From: Candidatus Anaeroferrophillacea bacterium
Lineage (GTDB): Bacteria; Desulfobacterota; Anaeroferrophillalia; Anaeroferrophillales; Anaeroferrophillaceae
DNA length: 36,930 nt
Reading direction: 5' to 3'
Assembly (NCBI GenBank): GCA_016933675.1
Contig: JAFGAM010000039.1
Coordinates: 1 to 36,930, forward strand
How positions within the stretch are numbered: position 1 is the stretch's first letter; each line of letters starts with the position of its first letter. The notes beneath the pieces are model-generated. The model had not been told where the DNA came from. It was given only the letters and a program-made list of their open reading frames with translations, and searched no databases. A program made the translations under genes and the position numbers. Below are positions 1 through 9,055 of this stretch, piece by piece.

Positions 1-470
1 GACTCTGGCGGTAGCCAGGATGCCGGGTGGTGCGTTCGTCGATTGCCGAGTACCAGTTCCGCCGGGCGACGTGGGGAGTGACGTTGAGCTGCCGCAGGCC
101 GACAACAAAGTCTTTCCGGTCGTAGCCCTTGTCGGCGCCCATGGTTTTCCGTCGTTTTCCGGGCAGATCGGCAGCCATCTCCAGTGCCGCCTCACGTTCG
201 GCTGTTCCCGAGGCAATGTTTAGTCGGCTGTCAACTGCAAGGCCATGCCGGTTGTCCATCAGGACATGTCCCTGAAAAACCAGCCGGGAAGCATCGCCCG
301 CACTCTTGGCCCCGAGGCGGTGGGCGAATCGGCGGAACAGGAATTGAACTGGCGCTCCGAACGGGACATTGAGGAAATGGGCTGACGTTTGTTTGTCGCT
401 CTTCCCCGCCTGATTCCATGCCTGTTTGCTTCCTGCTTGGCGGAATGCGCGGGAATTTGTTTGACCACAT
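1..470 (-). pseudogene. Decayed IS5-like transposase, cut by the left window edge
   Basis: Reading leftward on the minus strand, about 95 residues resemble the C-terminal half of an IS5-superfamily DDE transposase. Recognisable blocks are GHVLMDNRHGLAVDSRLN, ASGTAEREAALEMA, GADKGYDRKDFV and LNVTPHVARRN followed by a TRHPGY-type end. The C-terminus lies beyond base 1. Upstream of roughly base 325 the similarity moves into another frame (an SADSPTA-like stretch where the family has STTDPDA), so I infer a frameshift. No convincing start or terminal inverted repeat is visible. The call rests on family resemblance; the exact IS group is not certain. It is probably inactive. Confidence 0.72.
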
Positions 471-652
471 GCCGTTTTGTCCGGTAATGTCCGCCATGCT
501 TTTTGCGAATTCATCCTCAGCGGGCCGGGCCCGGTGCAGGCATCTTGATTTGTGCATTGTACCCGTGCCGCTGAAATTGCCAAACTCGCCCCTTCAAGGG
601 GCTCGGACAGCGCCGATTTCCGCGCTCCGCTTGCCGGGAACCTATCTATGCC

Positions 653-3313
653 ATGAGTGATACCCATCCGGCGGTTATCCGCCTGGCCGACTACCGGCCA
701 CCGAATTTTCTCGTCGCTAAGGTGGAACTGCACGTCGAACTGCACGAATGCGACACCCGGGTACGGGCGCGGTTGGAACTGCGGCGCAACCCCGGGGCGG
801 ACGATGTCCAGGCGCCGCTCCGACTCGACGGCCGCCGGCTGCACCTATTGCGGCTGTGGCTGGATGGGGAGAGCCTGCCGGCGGCACGCTACACCGTTGA
901 CGATGAAGGCCTTACCATTTTCGCGGTGCCGGACTGCTGCGTGCTCGAAACCGAGTCGGCCATCGACCCGCGGGGCAACACCGCGCTGGAGGGCCTCTAT
1001 CTTTCCGGCGGGATGTACTGCACCCAGTGCGAACCAGAGGGGTTTCGCAAGATCACCTGGTACATCGACCGTCCCGACGTGCTTGCCCGTTTCACCACCA
1101 CCATTGTCGCCCCGGCGGACCTGCCGGTGCTGCTGGCCAACGGCAACTGTATCGAAGCCGGCCGGCGCGGCGACGGCCGCCACTACGTTGTTTGGGAGGA
1201 TCCCTTTCCCAAGCCCGCCTATCTCTTCGCGCTGGTGGCCGGGCGGCTGGCGGAGCTGAGTGCCGATGCGGTCACCGCCTCCGGCCGGTCGGTGCGCCTG
1301 CGCCTCTTTGTCGAGGAGAAGAACCGCGACAAGGGGGATTTCGCCCTCAAGGCACTGGAACAGGCCCGGCGCTGGGACGAGGAGCGCTATGGTCTCGAGT
1401 ACGACCTCGACCAGTACATGGTGGTGGCGGTGGAGGATTTCAACATGGGGGCGATGGAGAACAAGGGGTTGAATATCTTCAACGCCCGCTACGTTCTCGC
1501 ACGGCCGGACACCGCCACCGATGCCGATTACCAGGCCATCGAAGGGGTGATTGCCCACGAATACTTCCACAACTGGACCGGCAACCGGGTCACCTGCCGC
1601 GACTGGTTTCAGCTCAGCCTCAAGGAGGGGCTGACGGTGTTCCGTGACCAGCAATTTTCCGCCGACCGCATGGGGGCGGCGGTGAAGCGCATCCGCGACG
1701 TTCAGGGTCTCAGGTCCGGGCAGTTCCCCGAGGATCACGGCCCCTTGGCGCACCCGGTGCGGCCGGCATCCTATGTCGAGATCAACAACTTCTATACCGC
1801 CACGGTCTACAACAAGGGTGCCGAGGTGGTGCGGATGTTTCACACCCTGCTGGGTTGGGAGATGTTTCATGCCGGGGTGCAAAAATACCTCGCCGATCAC
1901 GACGGTACCGCGGCCACCATCGAAGACTTTGTTGCCGCCATGGAAGCGGTTAGCGGCCGCGATTTCAGCCAGTTTTACCGCTGGTACGATCAGGCCGGTA
2001 CCCCGGTGGTCGCGGTGTCCGGCGAATATGACGCCGGGCGGCGGCAATACGTACTGAACGTTACCCAGTCTTGTCCGCCGACTCCCGGCCAGCCGGAGAA
2101 GGAGCCGTTTCTCATACCGCTCGCGGTGGGGTTGCTGGGACCGGACGGGAAGCCGTTGCCGTTGCGGCTCGAAGGTGAAATGCCCGAAAATATCCCGGCG
2201 CCGGAAACCCGGGTGCTGGAGGTGCGGCGGGCAACGGAGCGCTTCGTTTTCACCGATCTGCCGGCGGCGCCGGTGCCCTCGCTGCTGCGCGGCTTTTCCG
2301 CTCCGGTGATCCTCGAGTACGACTGCGATGATGAAGAACTGGGTTTTTTGCTGGCTCACGATCCTGACGAGTTCATCCGCTGGGAAGCCGGCCAGCAGCT
2401 CATGGTGCGGCTGGTCAAACGGCTGGTGGCGGGCCGAAAGGCGGGGGCGGAGCCGGTGGTCGACCGCCGGCTGGCGGCCGCCGCCTTGCGGGTGCTGACC
2501 GACGACAGCACCGACCCGGCACTGCGGGCGCTGGCCCTTACCCTACCGGCGGAGAACTATCTCGCCGAACAGTTCGGCGTGGTGGACCCGGAGGCAATCC
2601 ATTTCGCCCGCGAATTTCTCGCCGGTGGCCTGGCGGCGGCGCTCAAGGAGCCGCTCCTCGCAACGTACGATACCCTGATCGACCCCGGTCACTACGAGCC
2701 GTCGCCGGCGGCCATCGCCCGGCGCAGCCTGCGCAATATCTGTCTTGCCTATCTTTCCCGGCTCGACGATCCCCGCGCTCGCAGTCTGGCGGCGGTGCAA
2801 TATGAGGAAGCCGCCAACATGACCGATATGCTGGCGGCATTGAGCTGTCTGGCCGACGGCGACCATCCCGCCCGTTCGGCGGCGCTGGCGTCATTTTACG
2901 ACCGCTGGCGGGGCGATGCCCAGGTGGTGGACAAGTGGTTCGCCGTCCAGGCGGTGTCGAAACGGTCCGACACCCTGGCGGCGGTCCGCGACCTGCTGGA
3001 TCATCCCGCCTTCATCCGTGGCAACCCCAACCGCGTCCGTGCGCTGCTCGGCATCTTCAGCCAGCAGAATCCGGCCCGGTTCCACGCCGCCGACGGCGGT
3101 GGCTATGCTCTCCTTGCCGACCAGGTGCTGCTGCTCGAGAACGCCAATCCGCAGCTTGCCGCCCGCCTGGTGCAGTCCCTGGTCCGCTGGCAGCGCCTCG
3201 AGCCCGGCCGCGGCGCCCGCATGCGGCGGGAACTGGAGCGGGTGTCGGCCCATCCGGGGCTTTCCCGCGACGTCTATGAGATCTGCGCCCGGGGTTTGGG
3301 CCGGGAACTGTAG
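653..3313 (+). CDS. pepN: Aminopeptidase N (M1 zinc metallopeptidase)
   Basis: Cytosolic zinc aminopeptidase that removes N-terminal residues from peptides, 886 aa against about 870 for the E. coli enzyme. The exopeptidase motif GAMEN is at residues 266-270. The zinc site HEYFHNW...KE gives ligands H302, H306 and E325 with catalytic E303. The N-terminal beta domain begins with RLADYRPPNF, and the C-terminal part has the DUF3458-type Ig-like and helical domains ending in YEICARGLGREL. The ATG at 653 fits the family N-terminus, although its ribosome site is weak (GGGAA about ten bases upstream). It stands alone, and the next gene is convergent. Confidence 0.97.
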   Translation: MSDTHPAVIRLADYRPPNFLVAKVELHVELHECDTRVRARLELRRNPGADDVQAPLRLDGRRLHLLRLWLDGESLPAARYTVDDEGLTIFAVPDCCVLETESAIDPRGNTALEGLYLSGGMYCTQCEPEGFRKITWYIDRPDVLARFTTTIVAPADLPVLLANGNCIEAGRRGDGRHYVVWEDPFPKPAYLFALVAGRLAELSADAVTASGRSVRLRLFVEEKNRDKGDFALKALEQARRWDEERYGLEYDLDQYMVVAVEDFNMGAMENKGLNIFNARYVLARPDTATDADYQAIEGVIAHEYFHNWTGNRVTCRDWFQLSLKEGLTVFRDQQFSADRMGAAVKRIRDVQGLRSGQFPEDHGPLAHPVRPASYVEINNFYTATVYNKGAEVVRMFHTLLGWEMFHAGVQKYLADHDGTAATIEDFVAAMEAVSGRDFSQFYRWYDQAGTPVVAVSGEYDAGRRQYVLNVTQSCPPTPGQPEKEPFLIPLAVGLLGPDGKPLPLRLEGEMPENIPAPETRVLEVRRATERFVFTDLPAAPVPSLLRGFSAPVILEYDCDDEELGFLLAHDPDEFIRWEAGQQLMVRLVKRLVAGRKAGAEPVVDRRLAAAALRVLTDDSTDPALRALALTLPAENYLAEQFGVVDPEAIHFAREFLAGGLAAALKEPLLATYDTLIDPGHYEPSPAAIARRSLRNICLAYLSRLDDPRARSLAAVQYEEAANMTDMLAALSCLADGDHPARSAALASFYDRWRGDAQVVDKWFAVQAVSKRSDTLAAVRDLLDHPAFIRGNPNRVRALLGIFSQQNPARFHAADGGGYALLADQVLLLENANPQLAARLVQSLVRWQRLEPGRGARMRRELERVSAHPGLSRDVYEICARGLGREL

Positions 3314-3444
3314 TCTGGACAAGGTGGAGCGCGTGTGCCGCCCCTCCTTTTCCGCCCCCCCCTACGCCCAACGTTGTCATTTCCGGATGTGCTATGCGGA
3401 AGAGCATCGCGCTGCTACCTGATAGGGAACTTGTCTTGTCCTCT

Positions 3445-3489
3445 GCCGCCCGGCTCCAGCGTCTCCTGCCGGACGCGGTGCCGGGCGGC
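3445..3489 (-). terminator. Possible terminator hairpin after the SYLF gene
   Basis: Ten-base inverted repeat GCCGCCCGGC / GCCGGGCGGC with a 25-base loop, starting 14 bases past the stop of the minus-strand SYLF gene. There is no T-tract, so it is a weak candidate. It lies between convergent genes. Confidence 0.3.
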
Positions 3490-3502
3490 GGAACTGCGGC
3501 GT

Positions 3503-4060
3503 TTATTTTGTGATCCGGGTGAACTTCGCGCCCTCGATGGTCAGGTTGAACATCAGACCCTTGTTGCCGAACACGAAACCGACGATCGGATCCTTGATGT
3601 CGAGCGAGTTGATATCCTCCCCGACGCCCCACTGGACCACCGCCACCGAACCGTCGGCGCCGGCCTTCCAGCCTGTGCTGGCGCGGAAATCCTGCAAGGC
3701 GCTTGCCGTCAGGAAAACCAACACGATCGACTTCGACTGCGCCCCCGCCTGTAACCCCAGGGAGCCGGCGGCGGTGCTGTAATACGCCACGGTCCGGTTG
3801 TCGATGCGAAGGGCGCCTTCACCGTACTCCCCGCCGACAATCAGCCCGGCCTTGATGACCTTGGGGAAGACCAGCACCCCTTTTGCCCGGGCCAGGAACT
3901 GCTCGCCGCCCATGACGGCATCCTTGAACCGCTGCAGGGTGGCATCGGCACCGATATTGATTTCCTCGGCCGATGCCGCGGCCGCCTCGGTCGCCGTCCA
4001 GAAGAGACCGGAAACGGTTAGTAGTACCGCCATGCAGGCAATGCCGATCACGGATTTCAT
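3503..4060 (-). CDS. SYLF (Ysc84/DUF500) domain lipid-binding protein, exported
   Basis: 185 aa. Residues 1-28 are a signal peptide (MKSV, hydrophobic core, then ATEAAAAS), so the protein is probably periplasmic. The rest matches the SYLF/Ysc84 family: FPKVIKAGLIVGGEYGEGAL, a YYSTAAGSLGLQAGAQSKS block, a VQWGVGED stretch and GLMFNLTIEGAKFTRI near the C-terminus. Eukaryotic relatives bind phosphoinositides and actin. The bacterial role is not settled, and envelope lipid binding is an inference. GGAGGTG sits a proper distance before the ATG. It lies 69 bases downstream of the CoA-ligase/GNAT gene on the same strand, so it may be co-transcribed. Confidence 0.9.
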   Translation of the reverse strand: MKSVIGIACMAVLLTVSGLFWTATEAAAASAEEINIGADATLQRFKDAVMGGEQFLARAKGVLVFPKVIKAGLIVGGEYGEGALRIDNRTVAYYSTAAGSLGLQAGAQSKSIVLVFLTASALQDFRASTGWKAGADGSVAVVQWGVGEDINSLDIKDPIVGFVFGNKGLMFNLTIEGAKFTRITK

Positions 4061-4129
4061 GGGATTTCACCTCCATATCGAGAAAATGTTGTTAAGATAG
4101 GCCGGCCTGAGCCGGTTGCATATTCATCG

Positions 4130-6601
4130 TTACGATGGCTGAAGGTTTTCCGGCCGGTCGGAACCAGGATTTTCGGCCGCCGGCAGATCGAGGCGCAGCA
4201 CGATGGTCTCGCCGTCGTGGCCGATGGTCTGAAAGCCGTAACGCCGGCAGAAAGCGAGCATACTTTCGTTTTCCGCCAGGACGGTACCGTGGATGGTGGT
4301 GATCTGCCGGTCGGCGGCGATCTTCAGCAGCCGGTCCATGAGTAACCGTCCCACCCCTCTGCCCTGCCAGACATCGGCTACCACCATCGCGAATTCGTGC
4401 CGGCCGCTGTGGGGTTGGTAGGCCAGCCGGCTCACGCCAATAGTTTGTTCCCCCCCGTTATCGTTTCTGATTACCGCGATGATCGCCATCTCCCGGTCGT
4501 AGTCGATCTGGGTGAAGCGGGTGAGCTGTGCCCGGTCAAGTTTGCGCCGGTAGCTGAAAAAGCGATAATAATTGGTCCGCCGGGAAAGGGAATGGAAGAA
4601 GGCGAGATGCCGTTCCTCATCCTCCGGCCGGATGGGACGGATGGTTACCGGGGTGCCGTCCGGGAGCCGCTGGTGCCGGGTGTACTGGTTCGGATAAGGC
4701 ATGATCACCAGGTGGCCGGGGGCCGTCACGGTTGCCCTTTGCACCGTTATCGCGGCGTTTACCACCCCGAGGAGGGTATTCGTGATGCCGGCGAGTTCCA
4801 GGTCGACGGTGACGACCTCCGCGGTCTGGCAGATGATGGCCGACAGGGTCAGCAGAAGGTCCTCGACGCCGCCGCGACGGGCCGGATCGTCGAGTGCCGG
4901 CCCAGCCGGGGAGCGCTCGATCAGCCGCCGGGCGAGGAGACGGTTCAGGGGCGGCAGCATGAGGGCGCAATCCGCGGCGAAAATGGCGCAGGGGTTGCCG
5001 ATGCCGAGGTAGATGCAGGGGCCGAATTCCGCGTCTCGGCGAATACCGGCCCGCAGCCGCAGGTGGTCGGGAGGTTCCGGAAACGGCGCCGGGTGGATGC
5101 CGAACCAGGTCAGCAGGCGTCCGGCGGTTTCCGCCGGCAACGGGGTCGGCAGCGCGCCCGCGTACGGTGCCAGCAGGACGCGGAGCCTATCCGGATCGAC
5201 CTGCCGGGTGCGGTCCAGCTGGGGTACCACCGCCATCATTCCCTCCCGTTTGCGGCGGTAGCGTTCGCCGTAGGCGTAGGCGTTGAGGGCTTCCTCAAGG
5301 CTGAAGTGGACCGGAATGCCGCGGCGCATAAAGTCCTCCGCCTGGTGGCGGTGGAAGGAACTGCCCCCGAGCCAGGCGTAGTAAACCGTGCCCGGATATT
5401 CCCGCGTCATTTCCCGGACGCGGGCGGCAATACGGTGCGGGGCGATAAAGCCGTTGATCACCATGATGACAATGATGGCATCGTATTCCATGGTGTGCAG
5501 GCAGGTGATGACCGCATCGCCAAACTGCCGGCTGTCGGCGGTGCCGCCGACATCGATGGGCAGTTCCCCGGGGGCGGAGACCGCCAGCGGCGTGAGCCGG
5601 GCGGACAGGTTGGCGGATGGCGGTCGAGGGTGGAGCTGGCGGTCGATGAGGTGGTCGAGGGCGAAGCTGCCCAGGGCGTCGGAGTTGGTGATCAAAGCAC
5701 AGCGATCACCGGCGGGTACCGCGCCGCCGGCCAGGGCGATCCCGGCGGTGAGCAGTTCGTCCATCGTCTCCACGGTGATTACCCCGGCGCGGCGAAAGGC
5801 ACACTCGTAGACCTCCGGGTCACCTGGTGTCGCGGCGCTGCGGCGGCCGATATGTCGCCGAACCTCGGGAGAACGGCCGCTTTTCAGGGCGATGACCGGC
5901 TTGATTCGGGCGACGGAGCGGCAGGCGCTGAGAAACTTCTTCACGTTGCGGACGTATTCAACGTAGAGCAGTACCACCGTTGTCCGGTCGTCACCGCCAA
6001 GCCAGTCGATGAGATCGCCGAAATCGATGTCGATGAAGGTGCCGAGATTGACCACCTGGCTGAATCCCGTCGACCGCTGCCGGGCATCTTCGAGTACCGC
6101 GGTGATCAGGGCGCCGCTCTGGGAGATGAGGGCGATACGGCCGGCGGGGGGCAGGCGCGGGTGAAACGAGAGGTTCAGTGGCGGGTGCGGCAGCAGACAG
6201 CCGATGGAGTTCGGTCCCAGGAGGCGAATTTCCCGTTGTCCGGCTACTCGGGAGATGGTTTCCCGCAGGTCGGCGGGAACGGCGCCGCCGGCAAAACCCA
6301 GGAGCACCATGACGGCAATCTCCGGTTCCCGGTGGTTGGTCAGGAGCCGCGGCACGGCAGCCGGAGGGCGGGCCATCAGCAGGATGTCGATCGCTTCGGG
6401 GATATCGGCGATGGTGGCGACGGGGACCAGGCGGCCCGGGGCGGAGAAGTTTCGGGAGGCGACGACGTAGATCCTGACCCCGACCGGCGCTGCCGCGAGG
6501 TGCTGGAGCAGGAGCTGCTCCTTGTATCCCGGCGGTTCGAGATCGGCAACCAAGGCGATGGTGCGCGGGGCTAGCAGGCGGTCGAGGTTGCGGATGGTCA
6601 T
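4130..6601 (-). CDS. CoA-ligase-like/GNAT fusion (Pat-type protein acetyltransferase homologue)
   Basis: 823 aa, with the architecture of Pat/YfiQ-type lysine acetyltransferases. Residues ~5-120 are a CoA-binding Rossmann domain. Residues ~130-460 are succinyl-CoA-synthetase-like (GPNSIGCLLP, ISQSGALITAVLEDA, RIKPVIALKSGRSPEVRRH). Residues ~480-630 are a reduced ATP-grasp remnant, and ~645-815 a GNAT domain with the acetyl-CoA loop WQGRGVGRLL. The active histidine segment usual in NDP-forming ligases (SHTGALAG) reads RRSAATPG here. About 90 residues of the ATP-grasp front half, including the usual nucleotide-binding lysine region, appear deleted between FGIHPAPFPE and LRLRAGIRRDAEFGP. I infer an acetyltransferase with a non-catalytic ligase platform. 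A 135-bp relic of this gene lies at 17301-17435. Confidence 0.85.
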   Translation of the reverse strand: MTIRNLDRLLAPRTIALVADLEPPGYKEQLLLQHLAAAPVGVRIYVVASRNFSAPGRLVPVATIADIPEAIDILLMARPPAAVPRLLTNHREPEIAVMVLLGFAGGAVPADLRETISRVAGQREIRLLGPNSIGCLLPHPPLNLSFHPRLPPAGRIALISQSGALITAVLEDARQRSTGFSQVVNLGTFIDIDFGDLIDWLGGDDRTTVVLLYVEYVRNVKKFLSACRSVARIKPVIALKSGRSPEVRRHIGRRSAATPGDPEVYECAFRRAGVITVETMDELLTAGIALAGGAVPAGDRCALITNSDALGSFALDHLIDRQLHPRPPSANLSARLTPLAVSAPGELPIDVGGTADSRQFGDAVITCLHTMEYDAIIVIMVINGFIAPHRIAARVREMTREYPGTVYYAWLGGSSFHRHQAEDFMRRGIPVHFSLEEALNAYAYGERYRRKREGMMAVVPQLDRTRQVDPDRLRVLLAPYAGALPTPLPAETAGRLLTWFGIHPAPFPEPPDHLRLRAGIRRDAEFGPCIYLGIGNPCAIFAADCALMLPPLNRLLARRLIERSPAGPALDDPARRGGVEDLLLTLSAIICQTAEVVTVDLELAGITNTLLGVVNAAITVQRATVTAPGHLVIMPYPNQYTRHQRLPDGTPVTIRPIRPEDEERHLAFFHSLSRRTNYYRFFSYRRKLDRAQLTRFTQIDYDREMAIIAVIRNDNGGEQTIGVSRLAYQPHSGRHEFAMVVADVWQGRGVGRLLMDRLLKIAADRQITTIHGTVLAENESMLAFCRRYGFQTIGHDGETIVLRLDLPAAENPGSDRPENLQPS

Positions 6602-6925
6602 AATCGGTGTACTGTCCTCACGGCCGGCGAGATGGATGTTCGTTGTCGCCTCGCGGGGAGTTCTTCTTTCAGTTCCTCCCCCTCAGCCTAGCACATGGAG
6701 GCGGGGGGCAAAAGAAAAAAACGGTGCCACGATGAAGATGGAACCAATACGAAGCCGCCGGTTTCATCCGCCGCACTCTGTCGATCAACATTCGTAAAAT
6801 TCATAATGCAATCAAAATCACTGAAAAACATTATTCTTACAGTGCTGATACATAGGGAATCATCACATATGAGCGGTAACCAACGGCAACCCAAATAACG
6901 TATTTCAAGAAGGAGGTAGTTGAAT
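6602..6925. other. AT-rich divergent intergenic region upstream of pstS
   Basis: 324 bases between the divergent acetyltransferase and pstS genes. Bases ~6740-6905 are far more AT-rich than the neighbourhood, as expected for a control region. Apart from the Pho-box-like repeat at 6836-6857 and the strong pstS ribosome site, I see no gene or clear structure. Confidence 0.6.
6836..6857 (+). promoter_or_regulatory. Possible PhoB box upstream of pstS
   Basis: CTTACAGTGCT followed by GATACATAGGG: two half-sites sharing TACA with exactly 11 bases between them, the spacing of PhoB half-sites. The first half equals the start of the E. coli pstS Pho box as I remember it. The outer bases match poorly, and no phoB/phoR gene lies in the window. 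Position (about 70-90 bases before pstS) and AT-rich context support it. Tentative. Confidence 0.35.
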
Positions 6926-7954
6926 ATGAAGAAACTCATGAAATTGACGGCGGTCGCCCTGACCTTCGCAATGCTGGCGTCCGGTTCCGCGCTGGCCGCT
7001 GAGAAAGTCCGCGTTACCGGATCTGGAGCGAGTTTTCCCTTTCCGATCTACTCCACCTGGTTCAAAACCTATAGCCGTGCCAACAAAGGCATTATCGTCG
7101 ACTATCAGGCCAAGGGCAGCGGTGCCGGGATCCGTGATTTCATCAATCACACCGTTGACTTCGCCGCCAGTGATGCGGCCATGAAAGACAGCGAAATTGC
7201 CCAGATCGAGGAAGGTGTTCAGTTGCTGCCGATGATTGCCGGCGAGATCGTCCTGGCCTACAACCTTGACGGCGTCAAGGAACTCAAGCTGTCGCGCCAG
7301 GCCTATGCCGACATCTTTCTCGGCAAGCTGAAAAACTGGAATGATCCGGTCATCGCCGCCGCCAATCCCGGCGTAACGCTGCCCGATACCCCAATCACGG
7401 TTGTCCGCCGGGCCGACAGTTCCGGTACCACTTACGTTTTCACTACCCATCTCAGCGCCATCAGCGAGGACTGGAAAAACGGTCCCGGCATCGGCAAGAC
7501 GGTTGACTGGCCATCCAATAGCCGGATGGTTGCGGCACCCAAAAACGACGGCGTCACGGCCACCATCAAGCAGACCCCGGGCGCCATCGGCTATATCGAG
7601 TACGGATACGCCAAAATGGCCAAGGTTCCCATGGCGGCCATCGAGAACAAGGCGGGCGAATTCATCCAGCCCAGTCTCGAGGGTGGTCAGGCCGCCCTGG
7701 CAAACGCCACGATTCCTGCTGATATGCGGGTCTGGCTGCCGGATCCTGAGGGCGATGCGGCCTATCCCATGGTCACCTATACCTGGATGTGTTTCTACAA
7801 GAAGTACGACGACCCCGCAAAAGCGAAGGTACTTAAAGATGTTATCAACTTCTGCCTGACCGACGGGCAGAAGATGGCCGACAAGTTGGGCTACATCCCC
7901 CTCCCGGCGAATGTGGTCGAGGTCGTGCAGCGGGCCGCCCGGAACATCCAATAA
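6926..7954 (+). CDS. pstS: Phosphate ABC transporter substrate-binding protein PstS (soluble type)
   Basis: 342 aa periplasmic phosphate-binding protein. MKKLMK plus a hydrophobic core ending ALA-AE is a type I signal peptide without a lipobox, so the mature protein is soluble. Family motifs are GSGASFPFPIYSTWF, QAKGSGAGIRDF, DFAASDAAMKD and the phosphate-contacting RRADSSGTTYVF. I chose ATG 6926 because AGGAGG (6911-6916) sits nine bases before it; an upstream in-frame TTG at 6920 is too close. First gene of pstSCAB-pstS2. A terminator-like hairpin follows, which would favour this protein over the membrane subunits. Confidence 0.96.
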   Translation: MKKLMKLTAVALTFAMLASGSALAAEKVRVTGSGASFPFPIYSTWFKTYSRANKGIIVDYQAKGSGAGIRDFINHTVDFAASDAAMKDSEIAQIEEGVQLLPMIAGEIVLAYNLDGVKELKLSRQAYADIFLGKLKNWNDPVIAAANPGVTLPDTPITVVRRADSSGTTYVFTTHLSAISEDWKNGPGIGKTVDWPSNSRMVAAPKNDGVTATIKQTPGAIGYIEYGYAKMAKVPMAAIENKAGEFIQPSLEGGQAALANATIPADMRVWLPDPEGDAAYPMVTYTWMCFYKKYDDPAKAKVLKDVINFCLTDGQKMADKLGYIPLPANVVEVVQRAARNIQ

Positions 7955-7968
7955 CCGCAGCCCAGCAG

Positions 7969-8040
7969 AGCGCCTGAAACCTGAAAATTGCTGCGTGGCG
8001 GCCGGTAAATGCCGTGCATATTCAGTTTCAGGCGCTTTTT
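7969..8040 (+). terminator. Attenuator-like terminator between pstS and pstC
   Basis: Perfect 12-base arms AGCGCCTGAAAC (7969-7980) and GTTTCAGGCGCT (8025-8036), extended by CTGAA/TTCAG, followed at once by TTTTT. The loop is about 44 bases and contains a second small GC-rich fold. It looks like a Rho-independent terminator that leaks into pstC, a common way to make PstS in excess of the permease. Confidence 0.8.
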
Positions 8041-8077
8041 CAACGATCCAGGCTCATGTGATCAGGCGGAGAAGAAA

Positions 8078-9055
8078 ATGGATTCAACCACTTTGAGCGA
8101 CATCGAGAAGCAGAGCGGCAGCGTCTCGATGCCGCCCACACCGAAAGATCTGTTTCTTGACCGGGGCTTTCGTTTTTTAACGACTCTCTGCACCTGGTTT
8201 ACCCTGCTGCTCATCGTCTACATCATCTGGAAAATCGGTGGTACGGCATTGCCGGTGATCATGAAACTCGGATTCGGTTTTCTCACCGGTACCACCTGGG
8301 ATCCCAATACCAGCCAATTCGGTATCCTGCCGCAAATCTGGGGCACCATGTACAGCTCCATTCTTGCCCTGATCCTCGGCGGTTTCTTCGGCGTGACCAT
8401 TGCGGTTTTTCTGACCCAGGACTTTCTGCCCCATACGCTCCGGATCGTGCTGAAATCCATTGTCGAGTTGCTTGCCGCCATCCCCAGCGTGGTCTACGGC
8501 TTGTGGGGCATCTTCGTTTTGATTCCCCTGATCCGGCCGCTGGCAAACTGGCTGCACGGAACGCTCGGCTGGCTGCCGTTTTTCGGCACCAGCCTCAACG
8601 GTCCGGGAATGTTCCCGGCCGCGCTGGTGTTGGCCATCATGATTCTCCCGACGGTGGCCGCCATCTCCCAGGATGCATTGACTGCCGTACCGCCGAAAAT
8701 AAAGGAAGCCGCCTACGGCATGGGGACCACCCGCTGGGAAGCAATCCTCAAGGTTCTGCTGCCCACGGCATCCCGGGGAATTTTCGGTGGACTGGTGCTC
8801 GGATTCGGCCGCGCCCTCGGTGAAACCATGGCCCTGGCCATGCTGGTCGGCAACTCCAACCAATTGAGCCTCTCGCTGTTTTCCCCGGCCGACACCCTGT
8901 CCGCCCTGTTGGCCCTCAACTTTCCGGAGGCCAGTGATTACGAGATTCAGGTGCTCATGTATGCCGCGGTTATCCTCCTGCTCATCACCCTGATCGTCAA
9001 TATCATCGGTGAGGCGATCATTACCTTTACGGAGCGGTCAGGGGGCAAAAAATGA
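8078..9055 (+). CDS. pstC: Phosphate ABC transporter permease PstC
   Basis: 325 aa inner-membrane permease, close to the usual ~320. A charged N-terminal tail is followed by six predicted membrane segments. The permease loop EAAYGMGTTRWEAILKVLLP (the EAA motif contacting the ATPase) and the following GRALGETMALAMLVGN are typical of PstC. ATG 8078 has GGCGGAGAAG just before it; longer in-frame versions would overlap the terminator. The stop overlaps the pstA start (ATGA), implying translational coupling. Confidence 0.95.
   Translation: MDSTTLSDIEKQSGSVSMPPTPKDLFLDRGFRFLTTLCTWFTLLLIVYIIWKIGGTALPVIMKLGFGFLTGTTWDPNTSQFGILPQIWGTMYSSILALILGGFFGVTIAVFLTQDFLPHTLRIVLKSIVELLAAIPSVVYGLWGIFVLIPLIRPLANWLHGTLGWLPFFGTSLNGPGMFPAALVLAIMILPTVAAISQDALTAVPPKIKEAAYGMGTTRWEAILKVLLPTASRGIFGGLVLGFGRALGETMALAMLVGNSNQLSLSLFSPADTLSALLALNFPEASDYEIQVLMYAAVILLLITLIVNIIGEAIITFTERSGGKK

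Noticed and set aside
845-2359. 504-residue open frame antisense to pepN
   Set aside because: Antisense shadow of a strongly supported gene in GC-rich DNA; no family similarity or ribosome site.
4397-6574. 725-residue plus-strand open frame opposite the CoA-ligase/GNAT gene
   Set aside because: Long only because of codon bias of the opposite strand; the minus-strand protein has clear domains throughout.
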